Positions 8,706 to 17,099 of a DNA stretch of 64,000 nt are shown here, piece by piece. This stretch comes from Micromonospora coriariae (lineage in GTDB: Bacteria; Actinomycetota; Actinomycetes; Mycobacteriales; Micromonosporaceae), in assembly GCF_900091455.1 (NCBI RefSeq), contig NZ_LT607412.1, forward strand, positions 6,820,001 through 6,884,000. Direction: 5' to 3'. The notes under the pieces are model-generated. The model did no database searches and had not been told where the DNA came from. It worked only from the letters and a program-made list of their open reading frames with translations. The position numbers and the translations under genes are program-made. How positions within the stretch are numbered: the stretch's first letter is position 1; each line of letters opens with the position of its first letter.

Positions 8706-9485
8706 ATGACCGGACGCCTGACGGGCAGGACGGCCCTGATAACCGGCTCCGACTCGGGGATCGGGCAGGCCACCGCGATTGAATTCGGCCGGGAGGGTGC
8801 CGACGTGGTGGTGCACTACCTGCACGACCACGCGGGCGCGAACCAGACGAAGGCCGAAATTGAGCGGACCGGCCAGCGGGCTGTCGTGGTGCAGGGCGAC
8901 ATCAGCGTCGAGCACCAGGTGGAGGCGATGTTCGACGAGGCCCTTGCGGAGTTCGGCCGGCTGGACATTCTGATGAACGACGCGGGCGTGGACGCCTCCG
9001 GCATCCCGGTGGCCGACCTGGACACCGCGACCTGGGACCGGGCCATCCGCACCAACCTGTACGGGATGTTCTTCTGCTGCCGGCGGTTCATTCAGCACCG
9101 CCGCGACCAGGGCGGACACGGGAAGATCATCAACATCACCTCCGTCCATCAGGAGGTGGCCCGGGCCGGCGGCTCCGACTACGACGCCAGCAAGGGCGGC
9201 ATGCTGGAGTTGGCCAAGAGCATCGCCCTGGAGGTCGCCCCGATGCACATGAACGTCAACAACATCGGACCCGGCATGGTGCTCACGCCGTTCAACCAGC
9301 AGGCGATCGACGACCCGAAATTCCTCGAAGAGCAGGTGCAGTCGATCCCGTGGAAGCGGGCCGCGCAGCCGGAAGAGATCGCCAAGCTCGCCGTCTTCCT
9401 GGCCAGCGACGACGCCGACTACGTCACCGGGTCGACGTACTTCATGGACGGCGGGCTGATGCAGAACCAGGGACAGGGCGCGTAG
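8706..9485 (+). CDS. SDR-family oxidoreductase (glucose 1-dehydrogenase-like)
   Basis: A 259-residue classical short-chain dehydrogenase. The cofactor motif TGSDSGIG lies near residues 13-20, a NNAG-type motif is present as NDAG, catalytic Ser is in ITSVHQE, the YxxxK is YDASK, and the C-terminus reads DYVTGSTYFMDGGLMQNQG as in glucose 1-dehydrogenase-like enzymes. The substrate is not known. A GGAGGG at 8691-8696 serves either ATG 8706 (chosen) or GTG 8700. It follows the GH15 gene by 78 bases in the same direction, so glucose released by that enzyme is a possible but unproven substrate. It converges on the truncated LtrA gene with 3 bases between stops. Confidence 0.87.
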   Translation: MTGRLTGRTALITGSDSGIGQATAIEFGREGADVVVHYLHDHAGANQTKAEIERTGQRAVVVQGDISVEHQVEAMFDEALAEFGRLDILMNDAGVDASGIPVADLDTATWDRAIRTNLYGMFFCCRRFIQHRRDQGGHGKIINITSVHQEVARAGGSDYDASKGGMLELAKSIALEVAPMHMNVNNIGPGMVLTPFNQQAIDDPKFLEEQVQSIPWKRAAQPEEIAKLAVFLASDDADYVTGSTYFMDGGLMQNQGQGA

Positions 9486-9488
9486 GCA

Positions 9489-10019
9489 TCATCGGCCCGG
9501 CCCGATGAGGTGGAGCGATGCCTCCGGGCCCACCGCGCCGGCAAGCCAGAGCGGCGCGCTCACGGCAGCCCAGACGGCAAGCCGGAACGGCACCAGCCGC
9601 CGTGGATGACCCCGCAGCGCCGCGGCGACCACCAGCGGCCGCACCACCATCACCATCAGGTACGCGGCCGCGAACGGCAGCGCTCGCTCCTCCATGGCGC
9701 GTGGCAGCGTCACCGCCATCACCAGGCCGGCGAACATGGTGCCCACCACGACGGCCTGGATGATCGAACGCTCTGGTTCGTAACGGCTGGTGATCCAGGT
9801 GGTGTGCGACCAGATCAGCCAGAGTGCCAAAAAGAGCAGCAGCGTACGACCGAACCCCGCGACGAGCGCCCAGCCGGTGTCACCGCCCAGGTCGGCGAAT
9901 CGTCGCGAGACCTGGGTGAGGGCCACGACGAAGGCCAGATCGAAGAAGAGCTCCAGGAACGTGGCGCGGCCCGCACTCGCCGGAGGGCGCAGCAGATCGG
10001 CACCGCGCCCCGCCGCCAT
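9489..10019 (-). CDS. Truncated LtrA (low temperature requirement A) membrane protein
   Basis: A 176-residue frame that opens with the LtrA signature ATFLELFFDLAFVVALTQVSRR and continues through about five transmembrane helices, including LWLIWSHTTWITSRYEPER. Full-length relatives have about 390 residues; a complete copy lies at 28895-30076 in this window. Here the coding sequence stops at 9489 after only the N-terminal half, right beside the SDR stop codon. It is probably a non-functional remnant or a half-size form. LtrA function is poorly known. It is one of three LtrA-type sequences here, each in a different state. Confidence 0.75.
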   Translation of the reverse strand: MAAGRGADLLRPPASAGRATFLELFFDLAFVVALTQVSRRFADLGGDTGWALVAGFGRTLLLFLALWLIWSHTTWITSRYEPERSIIQAVVVGTMFAGLVMAVTLPRAMEERALPFAAAYLMVMVVRPLVVAAALRGHPRRLVPFRLAVWAAVSAPLWLAGAVGPEASLHLIGPGR

Positions 10020-10156
10020 CGTCCGCCTCCGTCCGCCCCTTGCCGCACCAACGAGTCGGCCACCAGCGGGGATGCGTCAACGGGTCACCGGGAACGCTGC
10101 CACGAATGAGATGGTTGTCAGCGAGATCCGGAAAGCCGGATGAATCGTCTACACAC

Positions 10157-10194
10157 GGCGGTGGCCCACTAGACGGGACGAGTGGGCCACCGCC
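10157..10194. terminator. Perfect 14-bp stem-loop, likely terminator of the flavoprotein operon
   Basis: GGCGGTGGCCCACT (10157-10170) pairs exactly with 10181-10194 across a 10-base loop. It lies about 100 bases beyond the stop of the flavoprotein gene that ends at 10295 on the reverse strand and before the truncated LtrA gene. It is a strong candidate for an intrinsic actinobacterial terminator without a T-run. Confidence 0.7.
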
Positions 10195-10294
10195 CGCGCG
10201 GTCATCGCGCGGCTTGCTCGGTAGTGGACGCGATCGGGGCGCCGCAGCGGCCTCGTTCCGGCGAACCGCGACGGGACGAGCGCGCCGTGCACCG

Positions 10295-11716
10295 TCAGCG
10301 GCCGTAAGTTTCCAGCAGCCGCAGCCACACCTCGCTGGCTGTCGGGTACGCGGGGACCGCGTGCCACAGTCGATCCAGCGGGACCTCGCCGACGATGGCG
10401 ATCGTCGCGGCGTGGATCAGTTCCGCGACGTCCGGGCCGGCGAGGGTGCAGCCGACGATCACCTTGTGGTCCTCGTCGACGACCATGCGGGCGTGGCCCT
10501 TGTAGCCGTCGGCGTGCAGGGAGGATCCGGCGACGGCGCCCAGGTCGTAGTCCACGACCCGGACCCGCAGGCCGGCCGCCGCGGCCGCGGCCGCGGTCAG
10601 CCCCACCGAAGCGATCTCCGGGTCGGTGAAGACCACCTGCGGCACCGCACGCTCATCAGCCGTGGCCGCGTGCCGGCCCCACCGGCCGTCCTCGACCGTC
10701 TCACCCTTAGCCCGGGCCACGATCACGTCGCCCACCGCGCGCGCCTGGTACTTGCCCTGATGGGTCAGCAGCACCCGCCGGTTCACGTCGCCCGCGGCGT
10801 ACAGCCACTCACCGCCGCCGACGACGCGCAGGGTGTCGTCGACCGCCAGCCAGGCACCCGGCGCCAGCCCGATGTTGTCCAGTCCGATGTCCTGGGTGTT
10901 CGGCGTACGACCGATCGCCACCAGAACCTCGTCGGCTTCGACCCGCTCGCCGTCGGCCGTCGCGATGTGGACGGTTCCGGTGTCGTCCCGGTTGACGGAG
11001 ACGGCCTCCGCGCCGACGCGTACCGACACACCGGCCTCGAGCAACGACTCCTTGACCAACTCACCCGCGAACGGCTCCACCGATGGCAACAGACCGTCAC
11101 GGGCCAGCACCGTCACCGACGACCCCAGGGCGGCGAACGCTGTCGCCATCTCGGCCGCCACCACGCCACCACCGATGATGGCGAGACGGCGGGGAACCGA
11201 CCCGGCCGAGGCGGCCTCGCGGCTGGTCCACGGCGTCGCCTCCCGCAGGCCGGGGATGTCCGGCAGCAGAGCGCTGCTTCCGGTCGCGACGACCACCGCG
11301 TGCCGGGCGGTCAGCCGCGTCGTGGCACCGTCGACGCCGGTCACGTCGACGACCCGGGCGGAAGAGATCCGTCCCTGGCCGCGGTGCAGCGCGATCCCGG
11401 CCGACTCGAGCCAGGACACCTGCCCGTCGTCTTTCCAGTGCGATGCGAAGGAGTCCCGGCGGCCCAGCACCGCCGCCACGTCCAGGTCACCCGTCACCGC
11501 CTCGCGGGCGCCCGGCACCTGCCGCGTCGCCCGCAGCGCGGACGCACTACGCAGCAACGCCTTGGTCGGCATACACGCCCAGTACGAGCACTCGCCGCCG
11601 ACCAGTTCCCGCTCCACGATGGCGGCGGTCAGGCCTCCCTGCGCCACCCGGTCGGCGACGTTCTCCCCGACCGGGCCCGCACCGATCACGACGACGTCGT
11701 ACTCGAAGGAGGTCAT
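10295..11716 (-). CDS. FAD/NAD(P)-dependent disulfide oxidoreductase of the dihydrolipoamide dehydrogenase/mercuric reductase type
   Basis: A 473-residue class I flavoprotein disulfide reductase. The FAD motif GAGPVG is at residues 12-17, the redox-active pair is Cys43 and Cys48 in GGECSYWACMPTK, the NAD(P) motif IGGGVVAAEMA is in the middle, and GDVN marks the FAD-binding end. The dimerisation domain ends with AYPTASEVW in place of the lipoamide dehydrogenase HPTLSE pattern, so it is unlikely to be a standard E3 subunit. The physiological substrate is unknown; thiol or quinone reduction is plausible. Its start lies one base past the stop of the membrane-protein gene upstream (11718-12278), so both are likely one transcript, controlled by the divergent TetR. 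Confidence 0.88.
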   Translation of the reverse strand: MTSFEYDVVVIGAGPVGENVADRVAQGGLTAAIVERELVGGECSYWACMPTKALLRSASALRATRQVPGAREAVTGDLDVAAVLGRRDSFASHWKDDGQVSWLESAGIALHRGQGRISSARVVDVTGVDGATTRLTARHAVVVATGSSALLPDIPGLREATPWTSREAASAGSVPRRLAIIGGGVVAAEMATAFAALGSSVTVLARDGLLPSVEPFAGELVKESLLEAGVSVRVGAEAVSVNRDDTGTVHIATADGERVEADEVLVAIGRTPNTQDIGLDNIGLAPGAWLAVDDTLRVVGGGEWLYAAGDVNRRVLLTHQGKYQARAVGDVIVARAKGETVEDGRWGRHAATADERAVPQVVFTDPEIASVGLTAAAAAAAGLRVRVVDYDLGAVAGSSLHADGYKGHARMVVDEDHKVIVGCTLAGPDVAELIHAATIAIVGEVPLDRLWHAVPAYPTASEVWLRLLETYGR

Positions 11717-11717
11717 G

Positions 11718-12278
11718 TCAGTTGCCCTTCGCGCTGCGGACGAGACGGAACGCGGCGATGAGGAAGAAGATGGCGCCGGGGATGGCGTAACCGGCCGCGT
11801 TTGTCAGCGACGGGTTCTCCGCGGAAGCGGCGGCGATGAAGGACCCACCGGCCAGCACCGAGATGCCTCCGCTGAAAATCATCGGCCACTGCCCGCCCAT
11901 CCTGCGACGAGTGACGCCCACGATCAGCTGAACCAGCCCGGCCACGACCGCCCAGGCACCCCACACCCGCAGCACCGCCGGAATACCGGACGCGCTGGCG
12001 ACACCCACGCCGACGGCGGTGATCAGGCTGACCGCGATGTTCACGTACAGCAGGGTCGGCGAGCCGGTGGCCCGCGACGAGCGAAGATCGTAGATGGCGG
12101 CGCCCACGTCGAAGAGCGGGTAGAGCACGAAGAGCACCACCGTGAGCGGACCGATCTCCTTGGCGGTCGCGATCGTCACGAGTGCCCACACGATGGCGAA
12201 CGCGAAGCGGGTGAAGTACAGCCGCCGCAGTGCGGACGCGGTCTGGGAGATGCCGGGCGAAGCAGCAATGGTGGTCAC
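11718..12278 (-). CDS. DUF308/HdeD-like integral membrane protein
   Basis: A 186-residue protein with about six transmembrane helices: LYFTRFAFAIVWALVTI, then a TVVLFVLYPLFDVGAA helix with acidic residues, and a final PGAIFFLIAAFRLVRS helix. The pattern resembles HdeD/DUF308 proteins, whose role is not defined. A GTG at 12278 follows a weak AAGGGT site. The gene lies directly upstream of the flavoprotein gene, almost overlapping it. Its promoter region holds one of the two GAACGTTCTA sites, so control by the TetR gene on the other side is likely. Confidence 0.7.
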   Translation of the reverse strand: MTTIAASPGISQTASALRRLYFTRFAFAIVWALVTIATAKEIGPLTVVLFVLYPLFDVGAAIYDLRSSRATGSPTLLYVNIAVSLITAVGVGVASASGIPAVLRVWGAWAVVAGLVQLIVGVTRRRMGGQWPMIFSGGISVLAGGSFIAAASAENPSLTNAAGYAIPGAIFFLIAAFRLVRSAKGN

Positions 12279-12311
12279 GGTGACCCTTTCAGTGGAGTGG
12301 CTCAGAGAGAC

Positions 12312-12373
12312 AGAACGTTCTACCTAAGCCAGGATGGCGACCGCAGCCCGCCTTGTCAAGACCGAACGTTCTA
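12312..12373. promoter_or_regulatory. Pair of GAACGTTCTA operator-like sites between the flavoprotein operon and tetR
   Basis: AGAACGTTCT (12312-12321) is a perfect palindrome, and GAACGTTC recurs at 12364-12371; both continue with TA, so GAACGTTCTA is repeated exactly, 51 bases apart (about five helical turns). One copy sits upstream of the leftward operon and the other just before the rightward TetR gene. They are the best candidates for the binding sites of that TetR protein. Confidence 0.72.
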
Positions 12374-12390
12374 TTCGCTAAGATGGGTGT

Positions 12391-12999
12391 ATGGCGCGCA
12401 CCGAACCCGCTACCCGGCCCTCTGAGGCGCGACTCCGGCTCCTCAGCACGGCAACCAGGATCTTCTACGCGGAGGGCATCCACTCCGTCGGCGTTGACCG
12501 GATCATCGCCGAGGCCAAAGTGACCCGAGCCACCTTTTACCGCCACTTCCCCAGCAAGGAAGACCTCATTCTCGCCTACCTGCGTGAAGTCCATGAGATG
12601 GATCGCCGGGCGATCGACGCGGCCATCGCCACAAACCCAGCCTCGCGCGAACCCCTGCTGGCCATCGCCGACTCCATCGCCCAGAACATCCAGTCCCCCG
12701 GGTTCCGCGGATGCGCCTTCCTGAACGCCGCGGCGGAATATCCCGACACCGACCATCCCGTGCGCCAGGAGATCATCGCTCACCGGCAATGGTTCCTGGA
12801 CACGCTCACCACGCTGATGGCGCAGGTTCACGAGGAAACAGCTGATCCCGCCGCGCGCCACTTCGTCATGCTCCGCGACGGCGCCATGGCAGCCGGATGC
12901 CTTTTCGACCCCGCGTTGGTGTCCGAGACCTTCCTCCGCGGGGTCGAAGGACTCCTGCGGATCAATGCCGAGCGCCAGTCGACCGAATCCACCCGCTAG
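12391..12999 (+). CDS. TetR-family transcriptional regulator
   Basis: A 202-residue repressor. The N-terminal helix-turn-helix reads VDRIIAEAKVTRATFYRHFPSKEDLI (about residues 38-63), followed by an all-helical ligand-binding domain that ends with FLRGVEGLLRINAERQ. The ATG at 12391 lies 18 bases after the second GAACGTTCTA site, so it probably represses itself and the divergent membrane-protein/flavoprotein operon. The inducer cannot be predicted; the cysteine in GFRGCAFLNAA is conserved in a subgroup of TetR proteins that respond to electrophiles or small aromatic compounds, but this is only suggestive. Confidence 0.9.
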   Translation: MARTEPATRPSEARLRLLSTATRIFYAEGIHSVGVDRIIAEAKVTRATFYRHFPSKEDLILAYLREVHEMDRRAIDAAIATNPASREPLLAIADSIAQNIQSPGFRGCAFLNAAAEYPDTDHPVRQEIIAHRQWFLDTLTTLMAQVHEETADPAARHFVMLRDGAMAAGCLFDPALVSETFLRGVEGLLRINAERQSTESTR

Positions 13000-13044
13000 T
13001 ACCACGACAGCGCGGTGTGCGGAGCCGCCACGGTTGCGGTCGCG

Positions 13045-13515
13045 TCACGCAAGGGCCGCGGGCAGGGCGACGATGGCGAAACGGACTACGCGTCCGAGCA
13101 GGCAGGCGATGGCGAACTCCCAGTGTCGCAGGCCGGCGGTTCCGGCGGCGATGCTGACCAGGGCGAGTGGCGGGACGCCGACGAGGGCGGAGAGCAGCAC
13201 CGTCGGCAGACCGGTGCGGCGGTGCGAGAGCCAGCGCCGGACGGGCTCGGCCCACCGGGCGGTCCTGGCAGCCACGCGCCCTGATCGGCTACGTCGTGCG
13301 AGCCTCCGGGCCAACCGGCCCGTTCCTCGACGAGCGGCTTCGAACAGCAGCAGCTTCCCTGCGGTCTGCCCGACCGCGAGAGCGATCACGGCGATCACGG
13401 CGTACCCGCCCGAATGCCCGGCGACCACGGCGTAGGCCTCCGCGTTGACGACCGGGACGAGGGCCGAAGCGAAACCGTATCCGAGCGCGGCCGCGGCCTC
13501 CACGACACCGCTCAT
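13045..13515 (-). CDS. VTT-domain (DedA/YqaA-like) membrane protein
   Basis: A 156-residue protein of the VTT (DedA-like) fold: several helices with the AEAYAVVAGHSGGYAVIAVIALAVGQTAGK stretch and a late conserved segment VGVPPLALVSIAAGTAGL. Such proteins are thought to move lipids or lipid-linked carriers across membranes. The ATG at 13515 overlaps the stop of the upstream CDP-alcohol phosphotransferase gene (ATGA), which indicates translational coupling. A phospholipid synthase plus a VTT protein suggests a joint role in membrane lipid supply or turnover. Confidence 0.77.
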   Translation of the reverse strand: MSGVVEAAAALGYGFASALVPVVNAEAYAVVAGHSGGYAVIAVIALAVGQTAGKLLLFEAARRGTGRLARRLARRSRSGRVAARTARWAEPVRRWLSHRRTGLPTVLLSALVGVPPLALVSIAAGTAGLRHWEFAIACLLGRVVRFAIVALPAALA

Positions 13516-14105
13516 GCCCGGCCGTCCCGGGCGAGCAGCCTGGCTACCGCCACGGCGGACCACGCCTTAACCGCAAGGACGGCCAGTGCCACAGTCACTG
13601 CCACCGAGTATTGGCCGAATGCCACGGCACCGATGACGCCGGCGGTGTTTACCGCCTTCGCCAGCGGCGACCAGTTCAATGCCCAGACGCGCCGGTCTAC
13701 AACATGGAAGTAGTTCGGACTGCTCACCGGCCAGCACAGGAACACGAGCGACAGCATTGTGTCCAGGACCATGAACGATGGCAGAAACACCACGGCGACC
13801 AGCGATACATCGGGCACCAGGGCGACCAGGCCCATACAGAGAACGGCAGTGCATGCCCGGTCGCTCACGATGTCCAGGACGGCACCGGCCCGGGTCTCCT
13901 GGCCGAGCCACCGCGCGCAGAGGCCGTCGAGCATGTCACCGAGCCAATAGATGCCGTACGCCACAGCGATCAGGGCGACAGAACCGGAGACGAGGGCGAC
14001 GATGCCGAGTGTGACGGCGGCGAGCGTCCGGATGATGGTGATGTAGTTGGGGATGGTGAGGAGCGGGCCGATCCGCAGGACGGGCCGGGAGTCAACGAGA
14101 GTCAC
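13512..14105 (-). CDS. CDP-alcohol phosphatidyltransferase-family membrane enzyme
   Basis: About 197 residues with the complete catalytic signature of the family: DG at the start, AR three residues on, then eight residues, then G, three residues, D, three residues, D (DGLCAR...GAVLDIVSD). It transfers a phosphatidyl or similar phosphoryl group from a CDP-activated alcohol to a second alcohol, as in phospholipid head-group synthesis. The acceptor cannot be told from sequence. Hydrophobic helices flank the motif. The GTG at 14105 is my choice; a longer Pro/Arg-rich extension to 14231 seems non-coding. The start lies in the region from which the divergent histidine kinase is transcribed. Confidence 0.85.
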   Translation of the reverse strand: MTLVDSRPVLRIGPLLTIPNYITIIRTLAAVTLGIVALVSGSVALIAVAYGIYWLGDMLDGLCARWLGQETRAGAVLDIVSDRACTAVLCMGLVALVPDVSLVAVVFLPSFMVLDTMLSLVFLCWPVSSPNYFHVVDRRVWALNWSPLAKAVNTAGVIGAVAFGQYSVAVTVALAVLAVKAWSAVAVARLLARDGRA

Positions 14106-14238
14106 CCCCGCAGCGTCCGGTTCCGGGGCCGTCCGACGGAACGTACCGGGGTGCCGACCTCGGCGCGGCCGTGGTACCGGGGTGCCGGTTGAGCTGGTAC
14201 CTGGGTACCTGGCTGACCCAAGGCGGATCATCGAGACT

Positions 14239-15351
14239 GTGCAGGTGGTTACCGCAATCGGGCAGTGGGCGCGCGGCGTCGAAGGAGTGCGCCGGCTCGC
14301 CTACGTGGCGACGGGTTTGATAGTCGCAGTCGTGGTCGCGACGGTCGACGAGGACCTGCTCGTACCGGCCGGTTGGGTGTGGGTGGTGTTGCCCACCGCC
14401 CTGACGGCCATGGCCCTACCTCCCCGCCCTCGGTCTTTGGTCTTCGCGGTCTGCGCCGGGTTCGTGGCGATAGTGAGCACCGGTGAGTCGGTCCAGTTGG
14501 GCGTGGCGGCGGCCGGCTTCGTATTCGTCTCGACCTGCGAGGATCCTGCCCGCCGGCCATGGCTGGGATGGGCGGCTGGTCTGGCCGGTGCCGCCGGTGC
14601 CTTCGCCATCGCCCTGCTGAACCACCGCGGGATCTACGCACAGCCCTTCGTTTTCGTGGCGGCCGGCTATCTCCTTGCCGTACTCCTGCGCTCGTGGTCG
14701 CGCGGCAAGGCCCTCACCCGGGAGACGACCGAGCTACGTGACCAGGCTGCCTGGCTCGAACAGCGCACCAACCTGGCCCGCGAATTGCACGACGTGGTCG
14801 GTCACCACGTCACCGCGATGGTGGTCCAGGCCGAGGCCGGACAGTTCAGCAGCGACCCGGCAGTGGCGCTGCGGGCAATCGCGAACAGCGGCCGCACCGC
14901 CCTGCGCGAGCTCGACACGCTGGTCGTGCATCTACGCAACCCGGACGCACCCGTGGTCGTGAGTGCTCCGCCGCGGTTGTCCGACATCGACGAACTGCTC
15001 GCCGAACCGTTGCGCCAGCAGGGCGTGGCGGTGCACGTTCGCCTCGACGCCGAGCCGGGACTCGACGAGGTGAGTGTGTTGGCGGCATACCGCATCGCTC
15101 AGGAGGCGATCACCAACATCGCCCGCCACGCGCACGCCACAACCGCCTGGGTTGAGCTGGTCCGCGTCGGCGGCCATGCCCGGCTGCGGGTGAGCGACAA
15201 CGGGATCGGTCCGCCTCAGGCCGTGACGCGCGGCTCCGGACTGCTCGGCATCGAGGAACGCGCGCGGGCGCTCGGCGGCAGCTCTCTTCTGAACCGGCGC
15301 CCCGGCGGCGGAACTGTGCTGGAGGCCATCCTGCCGGTGGCGAAGCCATGA
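14239..15351 (+). CDS. NarL-type two-component sensor histidine kinase
   Basis: A sensor kinase of about 370 residues. Five or six transmembrane helices without a large extracellular loop make up the first 150 residues. A HisKA_3 dimerisation domain follows with LARELHDVVGHHVTAMVVQA, where the phosphorylated His lies in the ELHD motif, and then an HATPase domain with AYRIAQEAITNIARHA, SDNGIGPP and GSGLLGIEERARALGG. GTG 14239 and 14245 are both in frame; neither has a clear ribosome site, so the exact N-terminus is open. It overlaps its response regulator gene by ATGA. The signal is unknown and is probably sensed in the membrane. Confidence 0.9.
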   Translation: MQVVTAIGQWARGVEGVRRLAYVATGLIVAVVVATVDEDLLVPAGWVWVVLPTALTAMALPPRPRSLVFAVCAGFVAIVSTGESVQLGVAAAGFVFVSTCEDPARRPWLGWAAGLAGAAGAFAIALLNHRGIYAQPFVFVAAGYLLAVLLRSWSRGKALTRETTELRDQAAWLEQRTNLARELHDVVGHHVTAMVVQAEAGQFSSDPAVALRAIANSGRTALRELDTLVVHLRNPDAPVVVSAPPRLSDIDELLAEPLRQQGVAVHVRLDAEPGLDEVSVLAAYRIAQEAITNIARHAHATTAWVELVRVGGHARLRVSDNGIGPPQAVTRGSGLLGIEERARALGGSSLLNRRPGGGTVLEAILPVAKP

Positions 15352-15992
15352 TCCGTGTCGTGATCGCCGACGACCAGCATCTGGTCCGCGACGGCTTCAG
15401 CCAGATTCTGCGTTCGCAGCCGGACATCCACGTCGCAGCCGAAGCCGCGGACGGGCGGCAGCTTCTCGATGCCGTGCGCCGCGATCCCCGCATCGACGTC
15501 GCCCTCGTCGACATCCGCATGCCGGTACTGGACGGCCTGCAAGCCACCCGGGAGCTGGCCGCGATTCCCCATGCCCCGGCCGTCATCATCGTCACTACCT
15601 TTGACGACGATGCGTACGTCCTGGACGCCATCGCCTCCGGAGCGCGTGGATTCCTCCTCAAACGCAGCACTGCCCACGACCTCCTGTCCGCCGTGCGCGC
15701 AGTCGCGGCCGGCGGCGCAATCCTCTCGGCCGAGATCACCGGCGCCGTTCTCGAACGTGTACGGTCGACCGGCCCGGCCACCCGTGTGGACCTCGCCGCC
15801 TACCAGCTGACCGCGCGCGAGACCGATGTGCTCACGTTGATCGGCGCCGGGCTCAACAATGACGAGATCGCGCGAAGTCTCCATCTGTCAATGAGCACGG
15901 TCAAAACCCACGTCGCGAACGTGCTGGCAAAGACCGGCAGCCGCGACCGCGTGCGAGCCGCCATCCTGGCCATCCAGGCTGGCCTTTCATGA
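15348..15992 (+). CDS. NarL/LuxR-type response regulator
   Basis: A 214-residue regulator. The receiver domain begins IRVVIADDQHLVRDGF, the phospho-acceptor Asp is in VALVDIRMPVLDG, and the conserved Lys is in FLLKRS. The C-terminal LuxR helix-turn-helix reads LTARETDVLTLIGAGLNNDEIARSLHLSMSTVKTHV. Its ATG overlaps the kinase stop codon, so both are made together. Target genes are not apparent; the divergent CDP-alcohol phosphotransferase/VTT pair is a reasonable guess because the two operons share an upstream region. Confidence 0.93.
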   Translation: MIRVVIADDQHLVRDGFSQILRSQPDIHVAAEAADGRQLLDAVRRDPRIDVALVDIRMPVLDGLQATRELAAIPHAPAVIIVTTFDDDAYVLDAIASGARGFLLKRSTAHDLLSAVRAVAAGGAILSAEITGAVLERVRSTGPATRVDLAAYQLTARETDVLTLIGAGLNNDEIARSLHLSMSTVKTHVANVLAKTGSRDRVRAAILAIQAGLS

Positions 15993-16137
15993 TGAAAACG
16001 CCCAGGCCGCGCTGTACCCCCGCCCGCGCTCGTGGCAACAACCAGGCAGGCGCCCTCAGCGCTGCCGTTTGCCGAGTTTGCCGGGCTCGTAGCTGTAGAG
16101 CCAGGCGGTGGCCTTCTCGTAGAACAGCGGCACGAAC
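15993..16137. other. Non-coding stretch with one short tail-like frame
   Basis: No gene is supported. On the reverse strand 16056-16145 encodes about 29 residues that look like the C-terminal tail of a larger protein (FVPLFYEKATAWLY, then a basic end), immediately followed by a stop. Nothing upstream continues it. I take it as debris next to the TetR remnant. Confidence 0.3.
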
Positions 16138-16347
16138 ATGCGCATACTGGAGTACCTACGCGACCGCCACCACCCGTTGCCCGGCGACCCGCAGCTGGTC
16201 GCCCCAGCCATCGGCGCGATGCTCTCCACCCTCAACTACGCGACGCCGGCCACCGATCAGCCGGCCCGCGACGACGACACAACCATCGACACCCTCACCG
16301 ACCTGCTGCTTCACGGGCTGACCGGGCGACGCAACAGCGCGATCTAG
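16138..16347 (+). pseudogene. C-terminal remnant of a TetR-family regulator
   Basis: The frame encodes 69 residues that match the last two helices of a TetR ligand-binding domain: LVAPAIGAMLSTLNYA, then an acidic DDDTTIDTLTDLLLHGLTG end. No DNA-binding domain exists upstream in any frame. The rest of the stretch up to 16565 holds no gene that I can support. It is likely a deletion scar. Confidence 0.55.
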
Positions 16348-16565
16348 GTCCAGGGCCTAAACCCTGGCCGGACAGCGTCGCCCTGCGGCTCGGCCGAACT
16401 CGTCGTAGACGGTGTCGGTGACGACCCGGGAGCCGCTACCGCTCTGCCGCGGCCGTAGTGGCCGTCGAAGATCTGGTACGAGGTCATGTAGCTGGCACAG
16501 CGCTGTGACATATTGCCCACACCCAGGGGTCAGCGAATCCGACAGCCGATACCTAAAGTCGGGCC

Positions 16566-17099
16566 ATGAGCACCGACAAGGGCGTGCGGGTCTGGCTCCG
16601 CCGGCAGGGAGCTGAACAGATCACCCATCCCGGGGGCAACCTGTATGCCCACCTATGTCGAGTCAGCGAACGACTCGCCGTGCTTGGCTGCAGCAGTGAA
16701 GTGCGATCCGCGGGCCTTACCCACGCCGTCTACGGCACCGACGGGTTCGACCTCGCCCTGCTCGATTGGGCCGATCGTGCTGTGCTGCGGGATCTCGTCG
16801 GTGCCGACGCCGAAGACCTTGTCTATCTGTATGGCGCCTGCGACCGTGGACGCAGCTGGCGGGATCTGGCAAAGACCGGCCAGGTGTTCGACCGCTTTGC
16901 ACGTCAGCTGAGAACGCCGAGTCCGGCTCAACTTCGCTCGCTCATGGACCTGAGCATCGTCAACGAACTGGACGTCCTCGAGCACGATCCCGCGGTGGCG
17001 GACCGGCACGGTACCTACTTCCGGGAACTGTTCGCCTCTTGGGCCCCGCTAGCCTCTGAGCAGGTCATCCGCGATGCGCAGCGGGTCTTGCGGCCGTGA
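16566..17099 (+). CDS. DUF6817-like (HD-type helical) protein
   Basis: A 177-residue soluble helical protein. The patterns HPGGNLYAHLCRVSERL, AGLTHAVYGTDGFD, DLVYLYGACDR and a late MDLSIVNELDVL are those I associate with DUF6817 proteins, which look like divergent HD-domain hydrolases; histidines and aspartates are placed as a metal site would need. No activity is known to me. Its stop overlaps the GTG of the CoaD-like gene, so the pair is co-translated and probably works on one pathway. The family name is from memory and moderately sure. Confidence 0.6.
   Translation: MSTDKGVRVWLRRQGAEQITHPGGNLYAHLCRVSERLAVLGCSSEVRSAGLTHAVYGTDGFDLALLDWADRAVLRDLVGADAEDLVYLYGACDRGRSWRDLAKTGQVFDRFARQLRTPSPAQLRSLMDLSIVNELDVLEHDPAVADRHGTYFRELFASWAPLASEQVIRDAQRVLRP

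Noticed and set aside
16351..16560. Short minus-strand frame beginning MSQRCASYMTSYQIFDGHYG
   Set aside because: It is open for some length but turns into Pro/Ser/Thr-rich sequence with no family pattern, and a ribosome site is missing.
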